A stretch of 54,488 nt of DNA, from contig JAFWYQ010000057.1 of assembly GCA_017517605.1 (NCBI GenBank), forward strand, positions 1 through 54,488, read 5' to 3'. This document shows positions 5,734 to 14,558 of the stretch, one piece after another. Source of the stretch: Bacteroidaceae bacterium (GTDB lineage: Bacteria; Bacteroidota; Bacteroidia; Bacteroidales; Bacteroidaceae). The position numbers were made by a program, and so were the translations under genes. The notes under the pieces are model-generated. The model did no database searches, was not told the DNA's origin, and was given only the letters and a program-made list of their open reading frames with translations. Positions within the stretch are counted from its first letter, which is position 1. Each line of letters opens with the position of its first letter.

Positions 5734-7776
5734 TTATCGGCGAGGCATCACCTTGATGCTTTTCACCCCTTCGCCCGCACGTTTGTCGGCTTCGCGAGGC
5801 AGATAGATGGGCGCACCCTCTTGCGTGGGCAAGATGCGGAGTTGCAATTCGTTCACATCCTTAGGCAACCGCCACAAGCCATAGAGGAAGGGACGTCCGT
5901 ATTGGAAGTTGTCGTTGATGAGTTTTCCATCAGCATAGAGGCGGGCACAATCTCCCTGATACTCAATGCTGAGCAACGCATCTTCGCGCGTAGCGACGGT
6001 ACTGAGGTCGATGGTATAAAGGGCTGCCTGCTTCCACTCCTCTTCCGACGGTGCTTCGGCTACTTTGGCCTTACCTTTCTTGATGGTGCGCAAAGGGCCT
6101 GCCTCTTTAATCTTCGCAAAGGCTATCCCAGTTGACAGGTTGACGAGTTGACGAGTTGACGAGGAATCAGTTGGCAAGTCGAAGTGCTCGGCTTCCTCGC
6201 GGGTGATGAGGTAGAGATTCCTGTAAACGGCCTTCTCCAATCCGCGTGGCTTCACATTCTTCAATGTCTTTCCATCTTGCAACGAGATGGTGGTGGGTAT
6301 TCCCTCGATCTGCATCATGTAGATGTTTCCATCACGACGGGCTACCAATTGAGCCGTTGCATAGCGGATACCATCTATGTTGACGGGGAAAATAGCCATG
6401 GTACCACTGGGGATTGTCATCTTGGGCAATTTCACGCCACAAGCCTCGAGGCGTACACCCTTCTTGGTACTCAAGGGATAGAAGCGTTCGTAGTTGTTGA
6501 CAAAGATGAATCCTTTGCCATCGGCTTCTCTGATGGCCCAACGGAGTTCAGTGTCCTCGCCTTGCTTCAAATCTTGCTTGGAGGGGAATGAGGCCTCCAT
6601 GGTGGCTATCGTCTCTCCCCAATCCTGCATGAAGAGGTGGATGGGGCGCAACTGATAATATTGCGGATAGGTTTGTCCGAACTCACCAAGCGGAGCCTGA
6701 AAGTCGTAGGTGCACACAGGCAGGTCGTTGTTGGCCGTACCTGGCGAGGTTTGTACCTCGTTCAGTGTGTGTAACACACCCTCGGGATTGGTACCTCCGT
6801 GATACATATAATATCCCAAGAGGTTTGAACCACTACCCAATTTGACCAAAGCCATCGAATAGGCATCCTCGGGATAGACATACGGACGACGATGGTAAGC
6901 CGTGGCCATACCTCCACCCAATTCGCATGTGAAATAGGGATAATCTTCATCGCCCTTGTTCACCTTCTCCTCTTGCTTGCCAAGCAAGTCGGTACCAATG
7001 GCCGTTGACGAGCGGAAAGCCTTGAAGTTGAAAGCCTTGTAGTAATTACCTTCACCTTCTCCTATGCCTTTGTCCCAGAAGCCGTCGGCATAATCGCCAT
7101 ACAGGGGTATCATTTCACCAAAAGGTACGGGTGTGCGAAGCTCGGGCCATCCTGTACGTGTATAAAAAGGAAGGTCAAAACCCACTTGAAGGGCAATATT
7201 CTTCAGGGCCATCAGGTATTCGCCACGTCCGCGGTATTCATTGTCGAACTGAACGGCAATCACAGGGCCTCCATCTTTCCATTGAAGCCCTTGCACTTGA
7301 GTGAATATCTGGCGGTAAAGCAATTCGCAATGATGCATGAATGTGGGGTTTTGCTCCCTCAACTTGCATCCTTTGGTAAACATCCAATCAGGGATTCCTC
7401 CGTTGCGCACCTCTCCGTGACAGAAGGGGCCTAAGCGCAATATCACAGGCATTTCCTGCTTTTTGCACACTTCGATAAACTGGCGTAAGGCTCGCTGACC
7501 ATCCCAACGGAAGATGCCCTCCTGCTCCTCAACGTGATTCCAAAAGATATAGGTAGCAAGGATGGTCACTCCACCCTCTTTCATCTTCCGAACCTCTCTC
7601 TCCCACTCGTTGGCTGGGATACGCGAATAATGCACTTCGCCCATGACGGGGCATACGCGCTTGCCATCAATAATCAAACTGTGTCTGTCCCATTTTACCT
7701 CTTTACCGAAATCCGAAGCACTCGTTTTCAAACCTATGAATGCCATCAGAGCGGCCAAAAGAATCGTTTTCTTCAT
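5734..7776 (-). CDS. Exported glycoside hydrolase family 35 beta-galactosidase
   Basis: The 680-residue protein has a signal peptide (MKKTILLAALMAFIGLKTSAS) and a TIM barrel typical of GH35: GEVHYSRIPANEWER near 46-60, RLGPFCHGEVRNGG near 114-127, the acid/base Glu180 in QFDNEY and the nucleophile Glu285 in CELGGG. C-terminal beta-sandwich/jelly-roll domains follow (about 400-680). It removes terminal beta-galactose, probably in the periplasm. An upstream ATG at 7842 would add 22 residues, but the -7 box at 7839-7832 overlaps it, so 7776 is preferred. Residues about 533-549 (LPTDSSSTRQLVNLST) are encoded by a GTTGACGAG repeat tract also seen in intergenic DNA, so a selfish-looking repeat has been tolerated in a linker. 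Divergent from fucO. Confidence 0.9.
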   Translation of the reverse strand: MKKTILLAALMAFIGLKTSASDFGKEVKWDRHSLIIDGKRVCPVMGEVHYSRIPANEWEREVRKMKEGGVTILATYIFWNHVEEQEGIFRWDGQRALRQFIEVCKKQEMPVILRLGPFCHGEVRNGGIPDWMFTKGCKLREQNPTFMHHCELLYRQIFTQVQGLQWKDGGPVIAVQFDNEYRGRGEYLMALKNIALQVGFDLPFYTRTGWPELRTPVPFGEMIPLYGDYADGFWDKGIGEGEGNYYKAFNFKAFRSSTAIGTDLLGKQEEKVNKGDEDYPYFTCELGGGMATAYHRRPYVYPEDAYSMALVKLGSGSNLLGYYMYHGGTNPEGVLHTLNEVQTSPGTANNDLPVCTYDFQAPLGEFGQTYPQYYQLRPIHLFMQDWGETIATMEASFPSKQDLKQGEDTELRWAIREADGKGFIFVNNYERFYPLSTKKGVRLEACGVKLPKMTIPSGTMAIFPVNIDGIRYATAQLVARRDGNIYMMQIEGIPTTISLQDGKTLKNVKPRGLEKAVYRNLYLITREEAEHFDLPTDSSSTRQLVNLSTGIAFAKIKEAGPLRTIKKGKAKVAEAPSEEEWKQAALYTIDLSTVATREDALLSIEYQGDCARLYADGKLINDNFQYGRPFLYGLWRLPKDVNELQLRILPTQEGAPIYLPREADKRAGEGVKSIKVMPRR
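6129..6180 (-). repeat. GTTGACGAG nonamer tract inside the GH35 gene
   Basis: Three to four GTTGACRAG units with a 9-bp period (hence in frame) followed by GAATCAGTTGGCAAG. On the coding strand they give a Ser/Thr/Leu-rich linker. Related tracts are intergenic at 4618 and in another coding region at 50336-50374. Confidence 0.75.
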
Positions 7777-7831
7777 GATTATTACGTGTTTTGAAACGTT
7801 ATTGTTTTTATCTGCATTTTTGATATTGGTG

Positions 7832-7839
7832 CAAATATA
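7832..7839 (-). promoter_or_regulatory. -7 box (TATATTTG) of the GH35 gene
   Basis: CAAATATA on plus is a perfect TAnnTTTG on minus, 56 bp ahead of the preferred ATG at 7776. The -33 position is A-rich with no TTTG. Confidence 0.5.
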
Positions 7840-7982
7840 CACATTTATTATAAAAAAAAAGGTACATAAGGAATAAATAATTTTCTTTTTCCTGCTTTAT
7901 AACATAAAACAGAATGTGCGATTATTGGAAAATTATTCGTTACTTTGTCGCGATTTTAAGCAATACCATTTCATAAACATTA

Positions 7983-9146
7983 ATGAAAACTATGATTAAC
8001 AGATTTGTTTTGAACGAAGTGTCATACTTCGGACCTGGCGCACGCGAAGTGTTGCCTCAGGAAATCAAGCGTTTGGGATTGAACAAGGCATTTGTAGCCA
8101 CCGACAAGGACTTGCTGAAGTTCGGTGTAGCCGACAAAGTGCTGAAAGTGCTTGAAGCAGCCAATATCCCATACGTAGTGTTCAGCGACATCAAACCCAA
8201 CCCCACAGTAAGCAATGTAAATGCCGGTGTGAAAGCATTTGCAGAATCAGGAGCCGACTTCATCCTTGCCATCGGTGGCGGTTCGTCCATTGATACATCC
8301 AAGGCAATCGGTATCATCACAAACAATCCTGAATTTGCCGACGTGGTTTCGCTCGAAGGTGTAGCTCCTACCAAGAAAAAATCAGTACCTATCATCGCCC
8401 TGCCCACTACCGCTGGTACAGCAGCCGAGGTAACCATCAACTACGTGATTACCGACGAAGTGAACGAGAAGAAGATGGTGTGCGTTGACCCCAACGACAT
8501 CCCCGCCATTGCTATCGTGGATGCCGAATTGATGTACACTCTGCCAAAGAGCCTTACCGCTTCAACAGGTTTGGACGCTTTGACTCATGCCATCGAAGGT
8601 TTGATTACCAAGGGCGCTTGGGAAATGAGCGACATGTTTGAAATCAAAGCCATCGAAATGATTGCACGCTACTTGGAAACAGCTGTAAACGAGCCGAATA
8701 ATGCCGAAGCACGCAACGGTATGGCCGTGGCACAATACATCGCAGGTATGGCCTTCTCTAACGTAGGTTTGGGTGTCGTTCACGGTATGGCTCATCCGCT
8801 TGGCGCCATCTTTGACATTCCTCACGGTGTAGCCAACGCTCTGTTGCTTCCCACCATCATGGAGTTCAATGCTCCCGCCGCTCTCGACAAGTATGTTGAC
8901 ATTGCCAAGGCCATGAACGTATATAAAGACGGTATGAGCAAGGAAGAGGCCGCTGCTGCCGCTTGCGACGCAGTTCGCCAACTCTCTATCCGCGTAGGTA
9001 TTCCTCAACACTTGACAGAAATCGGAATCAAGGAGAGCGACCTTCCCAAGTTGGCAAAATCAGCCTTCGCCGATGTCTGCACACCAGGTAACCCACGTGA
9101 AGTGACTGAGGAAATCATTCTCGATCTGTACAAAAAAGTTTTATAA
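7983..9146 (+). CDS. fucO: Lactaldehyde reductase (iron-dependent alcohol dehydrogenase)
   Basis: The 387-residue protein is a group III, iron-activated alcohol dehydrogenase very close in pattern to Escherichia coli FucO: AIGGGSSIDTSKAIGII for NAD binding (about 96-112), TTAGTAAEVTINYVITDE (about 141-158), and the metal ligands in TGLDALTHAIEG and VVHGMAHPLGAIFDIPHG. FucO reduces L-lactaldehyde, formed from fucose or rhamnose, to 1,2-propanediol with NADH in the cytoplasm. It is monocistronic: a strong terminator follows at 9222-9255 and the GH35 gene is divergent. The fucose link agrees with the GH95 fucosidase in this window. ATG at 7992 is an alternative start. Confidence 0.9.
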   Translation: MKTMINRFVLNEVSYFGPGAREVLPQEIKRLGLNKAFVATDKDLLKFGVADKVLKVLEAANIPYVVFSDIKPNPTVSNVNAGVKAFAESGADFILAIGGGSSIDTSKAIGIITNNPEFADVVSLEGVAPTKKKSVPIIALPTTAGTAAEVTINYVITDEVNEKKMVCVDPNDIPAIAIVDAELMYTLPKSLTASTGLDALTHAIEGLITKGAWEMSDMFEIKAIEMIARYLETAVNEPNNAEARNGMAVAQYIAGMAFSNVGLGVVHGMAHPLGAIFDIPHGVANALLLPTIMEFNAPAALDKYVDIAKAMNVYKDGMSKEEAAAAACDAVRQLSIRVGIPQHLTEIGIKESDLPKLAKSAFADVCTPGNPREVTEEIILDLYKKVL

Positions 9147-9221
9147 AGGTGAATAAATCTCCAAATATGGGATTTTTGCTTGCTTCCCTATTTGGAAAAC
9201 TGCGCAAATATTTGTGTACGA

Positions 9222-9255
9222 AAGCGTGTCTCTGTGAAGAGATGCGCTTTTTTTT
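9222..9255 (+). terminator. Intrinsic terminator after fucO
   Basis: AAGCGTGTCTCT (9222-9233) pairs with AGAGATGCGCTT (9238-9249) around a GTGA tetraloop, followed by a run of eight or more T. A weaker hairpin with stem CCAAATA-GGG lies just before it (9163-9196). Confidence 0.85.
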
Positions 9256-9308
9256 AGGATAATAGCGTTAATTCACGTTAACTATTCGTATATTCAATTG
9301 ATAATTAT

Positions 9309-9316
9309 TACTTTTG
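9309..9316 (+). promoter_or_regulatory. -7 box (TACTTTTG) of the GT2-pyrC operon
   Basis: A perfect TAnnTTTG lies 40 bp ahead of the ATG at 9356. No convincing TTTG is found at the -33 distance. Confidence 0.55.
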
Positions 9317-9355
9317 TGCGTTTAAATAAACAAAGGTAAAAAAAATAACAATCGT

Positions 9356-10102
9356 ATGACCGCATCAGATAGCATAGTCATCATCCCCACCTACAACGAG
9401 AAGGAAAACATCGAAAACATCATCCGTGCCGTATTCGGCTTGGAGAAGCCTTTTCATATCTTAGTAATCGAAGACGGTTCGCCTGATGGCACGGCCGCTA
9501 TCGTCAAAGAACTTCAAAAAGAGTTTCCTGAACAACTCTTTATGATTGAACGTACAGGCAAACTTGGCCTTGGCACGGCTTATATCACAGGATTCAAGTG
9601 GGCCGTCGAACACAAGTATGACTACATTTTCGAGATGGATGCCGACTTTTCGCACAATCCCAACGACCTTCCACGCCTCTACTCAGCATGTGCTGACGAA
9701 AGATTTGATTTGGCCATCGGTTCGCGCTATGTCAGCGGTGTAAATGTAGTCAACTGGCCTATGGGACGTGTACTGATGAGCTATTTCGCATCAAAATACG
9801 TGCGCCTCATCACCGGTGTAAAGATTCACGACACCACGGCCGGATTCAAGTGCTATCGTCGCCGTGTGTTAGAAACAATCAATCTCAATGATATCCGCTT
9901 CAAAGGATATGCTTTCCAGATTGAAATGAAATACACGACCTACAAATGCGGTTTCAAAATCAAGGAAGTACCCGTTATCTTCATCAACCGCGAATTGGGA
10001 ACCTCGAAAATGAGCGGAGGAATCTTCAGCGAAGCCATGTTCGGCGTGATACGTCTCCGTTGGGACGGTTGGTTCAAGAAATACCCTAAACCTGCAAACT
10101 GA
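9356..10102 (+). CDS. GT2 polyprenol-phosphate sugar transferase (DPM1-like)
   Basis: The 248-residue protein is a GT-A glycosyltransferase of the dolichol-phosphate-mannose-synthase type: IIPTYNEKENI at the N-terminus, EDGSPDGTA binding the nucleotide, MDADFSHNP carrying the metal-binding DxD-like residues, and RYVSGVNVVNWP / TTAGFKCYRR typical of the family. No C-terminal membrane anchor is present, as in the soluble DPM1-like class. It probably moves a sugar from a nucleotide donor to a polyprenyl phosphate at the inner face of the membrane. The stop codon overlaps the next ATG (TGATG), so pyrC is translationally coupled. Confidence 0.88.
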   Translation: MTASDSIVIIPTYNEKENIENIIRAVFGLEKPFHILVIEDGSPDGTAAIVKELQKEFPEQLFMIERTGKLGLGTAYITGFKWAVEHKYDYIFEMDADFSHNPNDLPRLYSACADERFDLAIGSRYVSGVNVVNWPMGRVLMSYFASKYVRLITGVKIHDTTAGFKCYRRRVLETINLNDIRFKGYAFQIEMKYTTYKCGFKIKEVPVIFINRELGTSKMSGGIFSEAMFGVIRLRWDGWFKKYPKPAN

Positions 10103-11442
10103 TGAGAACAATTATCCGCAATGCAACCCTCGTCAACGAAGGGCAGACATTCCTTGGACATTTGGTAATTGAGAACGAATGTATTTCTGAAATACTTCTT
10201 GAGCATGAATCACCTTCTGCCCCATGTGACACAGAGATTGATGCCACAGGCATGTTTCTTATACCCGGTGTAATAGACGACCATGTCCACTTCCGCGACC
10301 CGGGCCTCACTCATAAAGCCGACATCGTAAGTGAAAGTTGCGCTGCTGCTGCCGGAGGAGTAACATCCTATATGGATATGCCCAACACTGTGCCACAAAC
10401 AACCACTATTGAGGCACTTGAAGCCAAGTTTGCTGATGCAGCCACAAAGAGCATGGTAAACTATAGCTTCTTTTTTGGAGCAACCAACGACAATGCCTCA
10501 CTCCTTCCTCTTCTCGACAAGTCAAAAGTATGTGGTGTAAAGCTATTTATGGGTTCGAGCACAGGCAATATGCTGGTAGACAGGGAAGAAGCCCTAAAAA
10601 ATATTTTCTCCGATGCAGGAATGCTCATCATGACGCATTGCGAAGACCAACAGATAATAGGAGACAATATCCAACGTATAAAAGCCACCGAAGGAGATGA
10701 CCCTGACGTACGTTTTCATCCAATCATCCGCGACACGGAAGCATGTTATCGCTCTACTGCCCAAGCCGTTGAGTTAGCCAAAGCTACCGGTGCACGCCTG
10801 CACATCGCCCATGTGACAACAGAGAAAGAGCTTTCTCTATTCTCTCCCACTCCGCTTACGTCTGAGAAACTCATAACAGCCGAGGCATGTGTGGCTCACC
10901 TCCATTTCACCGATGAAGATTACAAGACTTTAGGTACACGCATCAAATGCAATCCTGCAATCAAGAAAGCCACCGACCGCGAAGCATTGCGCAAAGGACT
11001 CTCGGATGGACGCATCGACGTGATTGGCACTGACCATGCTCCTCATTTGCTTGACGAAAAGCAAGGAGGAAGCCTGAAAGCCGTGTCAGGTATGCCCATG
11101 GTACAATTCTCCCTGGTAACAATGCTTGAGATGGTAGATAAAGGAATACTCAGTCTTCCTCTATTGGTCGAAAAAATGTGCCACGCTCCTGCCCGCCTCT
11201 TCCAAATCAAAAGACGCGGATACCTTCGCACTGGATACAAAGCGGACATTGTACTCATACGCCCTAATACCCCTTGGCAAGTAACATCAGACACCATCCT
11301 AAGCAAATGCGGATGGAGCCCTATGGAAGGACATACCTATCGTTGGAAAGTCGAGCAAACATTCGTCAATGGACAATCAGTGTATGCAGGCGGAAAAGTC
11401 AATGCACAAGTACTCGGCCAATGTTTAGAGTTTGACCGTTAA
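10102..11442 (+). CDS. pyrC: Dihydroorotase
   Basis: The 446-residue cyclic amidohydrolase closes N-carbamoyl-L-aspartate to dihydroorotate, the third step of pyrimidine synthesis. Visible metal-site motifs are DDHVHFRDPGLTHK (about 54-67), MTHCEDQ (about 176), LHIAHVTTEKE (about 232) and GTDHAPH (about 311-317), the pattern of class I dihydroorotases. Length fits the family. It overlaps the GT2 stop by one base and the next gene follows after 16 bp, so it sits in a mixed operon. The aspartate transcarbamoylase genes are elsewhere in this window (32434-33852). Confidence 0.93.
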   Translation: MRTIIRNATLVNEGQTFLGHLVIENECISEILLEHESPSAPCDTEIDATGMFLIPGVIDDHVHFRDPGLTHKADIVSESCAAAAGGVTSYMDMPNTVPQTTTIEALEAKFADAATKSMVNYSFFFGATNDNASLLPLLDKSKVCGVKLFMGSSTGNMLVDREEALKNIFSDAGMLIMTHCEDQQIIGDNIQRIKATEGDDPDVRFHPIIRDTEACYRSTAQAVELAKATGARLHIAHVTTEKELSLFSPTPLTSEKLITAEACVAHLHFTDEDYKTLGTRIKCNPAIKKATDREALRKGLSDGRIDVIGTDHAPHLLDEKQGGSLKAVSGMPMVQFSLVTMLEMVDKGILSLPLLVEKMCHAPARLFQIKRRGYLRTGYKADIVLIRPNTPWQVTSDTILSKCGWSPMEGHTYRWKVEQTFVNGQSVYAGGKVNAQVLGQCLEFDR

Positions 11443-11458
11443 CCCTTCATTGACGCAG

Positions 11459-12352
11459 ATGAACAAGAAGCGTTTCGTCCATCCTATCCATGAAGTGATT
11501 GGATATATAAACTGGACTTACTTCTTTCACGCATGGGGATTTCCTCCACGCTTTGCATCCATTGCCAATGTACATGGATGCGATTCGTGCCGTGCTTTAT
11601 GGTTAGCTTCGTTTCCTGTAGAAGAACGTGCACAAGCTGCCGAAGCCATGCAATTGTTCAAAGAGGCAGAGCGGATGCTATATTCACTCAATGGGCAATT
11701 CTCCACATACGCCATCTGCCGCTTGTGCGAAGCCAATGCCGATGGAGATGACCTGCTTCTGGACAATCTACGCTTGCCACTTCTCAGACAACAAACAAAT
11801 GCCGACTCTGATGCACCTTTTCTATGCCTAAGCGATTTTGTTCGTCCTCTTGCATCGGGAGTGAAAGATTGTGTAGGAGTGTTTGCCACAACGATTGACA
11901 AACAGATGCTGACGCTTTTCACAAACGACCCTTATAAAAACCTGCTTGTACAGACATTAGCTGACCGTTTGGCTGAAGCTACGGCTGAAGTGTTACACCA
12001 ACATGTACGCCGCGAAATGTGGGGATATGCACCCGATGAATGCCTGACTGTAGCACAACTTCATCGCGAAGAATTTCAAGGTATACGCCCTGCGGTAGGT
12101 TATCCTTCGTTGCCTGACCAATCTGTAAATTTCATTCTTGACGAACTTTTGGAGATGAAACACATAGGTATTTCTTTAACCGAACATGGAGCCATGTCCC
12201 CTCATGCCTCAGTTAGCGGATTGATGATAGCCCACCCTGCCGCACACTACTTCGCGGTAGGAAGAATATCGCATGAACAACTTTCTGATTATGCCATCCG
12301 TCGAGGATTACCCGAGAAAAAGATGCAAGCATTTCTTGCCAACATACTTTAA
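11459..12352 (+). CDS. Stand-alone methionine synthase activation-domain protein
   Basis: The 298-residue protein matches the C-terminal reactivation domain of cobalamin-dependent methionine synthase: RPAVGYPSLPDQS corresponds to the conserved RPxxGYPxxPDH loop that binds S-adenosylmethionine, and SVSGLMIAHPAAHYFAVGRI resembles the final conserved block. In Escherichia coli MetH this domain drives reductive methylation of the inactive cobalamin. Here it is a separate protein with no B12, folate or homocysteine domain. ATG at 11459 is preferred over an upstream TTG. Between pyrC and the phosphoesterase (29 bp). The partner MetH is not in this window. Confidence 0.82.
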   Translation: MNKKRFVHPIHEVIGYINWTYFFHAWGFPPRFASIANVHGCDSCRALWLASFPVEERAQAAEAMQLFKEAERMLYSLNGQFSTYAICRLCEANADGDDLLLDNLRLPLLRQQTNADSDAPFLCLSDFVRPLASGVKDCVGVFATTIDKQMLTLFTNDPYKNLLVQTLADRLAEATAEVLHQHVRREMWGYAPDECLTVAQLHREEFQGIRPAVGYPSLPDQSVNFILDELLEMKHIGISLTEHGAMSPHASVSGLMIAHPAAHYFAVGRISHEQLSDYAIRRGLPEKKMQAFLANIL

Positions 12353-12381
12353 TTATTGATTTAACAAAACTTACAAATACA

Positions 12382-13578
12382 ATGATTCACAGAATATTTT
12401 TTCTTTTACTATTCTTAATGTGGCTTCCTGACACATACATTTATTTCCAATTTGTGAAGCCCTGTGTATCTCGTCGCCGATGGGTTCGAATGCTTTGGTG
12501 GTTACCTTCGTTGGTGCTCACAGTAAGCCTCATTTGCCTAATGTTTGGCGACAATTTCACTTCTATGCGAGTTATGCTGACGGGAGTCTATATGGTCACT
12601 TTCCTTACTATAACAGTGCCCAAATGCTTGTTCGTTATTTTTTCTCTGTTAGGAAAAACTTTTTCTCAGATAGGGAAAATACCAATGTTAGGCATACTAT
12701 TCAAATGGCCTATAGAAAGGGTATTCAACATTGTCGGTATCGTAGTTGCTTGTGCAGGAGCTTACATTATTCTATATGGTTTTATTTACGGATGGCGACG
12801 TTATGAAGTCAAAGAAGTCACGTTCAACCACCCCGATATTCCTGAGGCTTTTGACGGATACCGCATCGTACAAATTTCTGATTTTCACTTAGGTACTATT
12901 GCACGATACCCCGACGACATACAACGTGCCGTAAACCTTATCAATGCTCAAGAACCCGATTTGATAGCCTTCACAGGCGACTTGGTAAACAATGAGGCAA
13001 CGGAGTTGAATGTTTCAGAAGAAATCCTCAGCAAACTACATGCACGCGATGGCGTTTTTTCCGTCTTGGGAAATCATGATTACGGCACCTATCGCCGATG
13101 GCCAAGCAATCGTGCAAGGGTCGAGAATCTGAATGATTTGAAGAGGCGACAAATCCTTATGGGATGGCAATTGCTACTGAATGAGAATAAAATTGTCAAA
13201 CGAGGAAACGATAGTATAGCCGTGGTGGGAGTGGAAAACGATGGGAAACCACCCTTCCCTGCCCTTGGCGACCTTCCGCGTGCCACTCAAGGGACAGAAG
13301 GGATGTTTAAGATATTGCTAAGCCACGACCCAAGCCATTGGCGCAGAAAAGTACTTCCAGAAACAGACATCCAACTCATGCTTTCAGGACACACCCATGC
13401 CATGCAATTCCGTTTGGGATGCTTCTCGCCCTCAGCATGGATATATCCTGAATGGGGAGGCCTCTACATAGAAAACGGCCGTGGCTTGCATGTCAATGCC
13501 GGCCTTGGTTCAGTGATGATACCCTATCGCTTTGGAGCATGGCCCGAAATAACCGTCATTACGCTAAAAAGAGAATAG
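12382..13578 (+). CDS. Membrane-anchored metallophosphoesterase (YaeI/YkuE-like)
   Basis: The 398-residue protein begins with about four hydrophobic segments (residues 1-140), then a calcineurin-like phosphoesterase domain: ISDFHLG, FTGDLVNN, VLGNHDYG, LSHDP and GHTHAMQF supply the two-metal ligands. Relatives in Gram-negative bacteria act on envelope phosphodiesters such as lipid or UDP-sugar intermediates; the exact substrate cannot be read. It is the last gene of the GT2-pyrC operon. A separate promoter begins the next gene. Confidence 0.85.
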   Translation: MIHRIFFLLLFLMWLPDTYIYFQFVKPCVSRRRWVRMLWWLPSLVLTVSLICLMFGDNFTSMRVMLTGVYMVTFLTITVPKCLFVIFSLLGKTFSQIGKIPMLGILFKWPIERVFNIVGIVVACAGAYIILYGFIYGWRRYEVKEVTFNHPDIPEAFDGYRIVQISDFHLGTIARYPDDIQRAVNLINAQEPDLIAFTGDLVNNEATELNVSEEILSKLHARDGVFSVLGNHDYGTYRRWPSNRARVENLNDLKRRQILMGWQLLLNENKIVKRGNDSIAVVGVENDGKPPFPALGDLPRATQGTEGMFKILLSHDPSHWRRKVLPETDIQLMLSGHTHAMQFRLGCFSPSAWIYPEWGGLYIENGRGLHVNAGLGSVMIPYRFGAWPEITVITLKRE

Positions 13579-13638
13579 ACGAACAGGCAAGAAAGAAATA
13601 TCGGACAATCCTTGCAAACAAAATATTATAGCGATATT

Positions 13639-13669
13639 TTTGTACTTTGCTTGCGATATAGTATCTTTG
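13639..13669 (+). promoter_or_regulatory. Full Bacteroidetes promoter upstream of the PlsC-like gene
   Basis: TTTG at 13639-13642, a 19-bp spacer and TATCTTTG at 13662-13669. It lies 32 bp ahead of the ATG at 13702 and shows that the acyltransferase is transcribed separately from the operon before it. Confidence 0.75.
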
Positions 13670-13701
13670 CACCGCTAAAATATATATAAAGAGTAACGGA
13701 T

Positions 13702-14421
13702 ATGAAATTCTTATATTATCTTTATCAACTGTTCATCGCCTTACCTCTGATGCTGGTCAGCACCATTCTGACAGCCTTTGTCACTAGCCTTGGGTGTCTT
13801 CTGGGTGGCGGTCATTTCTTCGGATATTATCCAGCCAAAGTGTGGGGTTGGTTTACCATACGCTTGCTTCTACTCCCAATAAAGGTGCGTGGACATGAAA
13901 ATATCGATAAAAAAACATCATACGTATTTGTAGCCAACCACCAAGGTGCATTCGACATTTTTATCATTTTGGGATTCCTTGGACGAAACTTCAAATGGAT
14001 GCTGAAAGCAAGTTTACGCCACGCCCCTCTCATCGGACGTGCATGTTATGATGCAGGATATATTTTTGTAGATAAAAGTGGACCGAAAGCTATCAAACAG
14101 ACCATTGATCGAGCAAGAAATATCTTGCAAGGAGGAACTTCACTCGTTGTTTTCCCTGAAGGAAGCCGTTCATGGGATGGACGCATGATAGCCTTCAAAA
14201 AGGGGGCTTTCCAACTGGCCGACCAATTGCAGATGCCCGTGGTACCCCTCACGATTACAGGCTCTTTCGATGTATACCCCCGCACCCACAAAGGATTTGT
14301 AAACTTCCATCCCCTCACCCTTACAATCCATAAACCTATTCCACCTAAAGGTGAAGGGCCGGAAAATATGAAAGCCACCATGGATGAAGCATACGATGTA
14401 ATCCAAAAAGGTCTGAATTAA
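13702..14421 (+). CDS. plsC: 1-acyl-sn-glycerol-3-phosphate acyltransferase (PlsC-like)
   Basis: The 239-residue protein has an N-terminal membrane segment (about 1-40) and the LPLAT motifs: NHQGAFD (the HX4D catalytic block), GRACYDAGYIFVDKS, FPEGSRS and VPLTITGS. It adds the second acyl chain to lysophosphatidic acid at the inner membrane, making phosphatidic acid. Paralogues acting on other lipids (for example ornithine or glycine lipids in Bacteroidetes) have similar motifs, so the acceptor is inferred. Flanked by its own promoter and terminator. Confidence 0.85.
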   Translation: MKFLYYLYQLFIALPLMLVSTILTAFVTSLGCLLGGGHFFGYYPAKVWGWFTIRLLLLPIKVRGHENIDKKTSYVFVANHQGAFDIFIILGFLGRNFKWMLKASLRHAPLIGRACYDAGYIFVDKSGPKAIKQTIDRARNILQGGTSLVVFPEGSRSWDGRMIAFKKGAFQLADQLQMPVVPLTITGSFDVYPRTHKGFVNFHPLTLTIHKPIPPKGEGPENMKATMDEAYDVIQKGLN

Positions 14422-14440
14422 ATCCCCAATACAGCAATAC

Positions 14441-14490
14441 AGAAAGGCTATGCCTCCAAATATTAGCAAGGCCTTTCTCTTGTTTTTTAT
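14441..14490 (+). terminator. Terminator after the PlsC-like gene
   Basis: AGAAAGGC (14441-14448) pairs with GCCTTTCT (14471-14478), followed by CTTGTTTTTT. The 22-base loop may be partly structured. Confidence 0.65.
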
Positions 14491-14558
14491 ATAGTACATT
14501 CAGTGTAAATATGAATTTATTATCTGAATCATCGTAAAAAATAAAAAATCTATTACCC

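Noticed and set aside
5734-9146. Polysaccharide utilisation locus
   Set aside because: No SusC/SusD pair, HTCS or ECF regulator is present; the enzymes have separate promoters.
12478-12490. tRNA T-arm-like GGGTTCGAAT
   Set aside because: It is inside the phosphoesterase coding region and no cloverleaf can be drawn around it.
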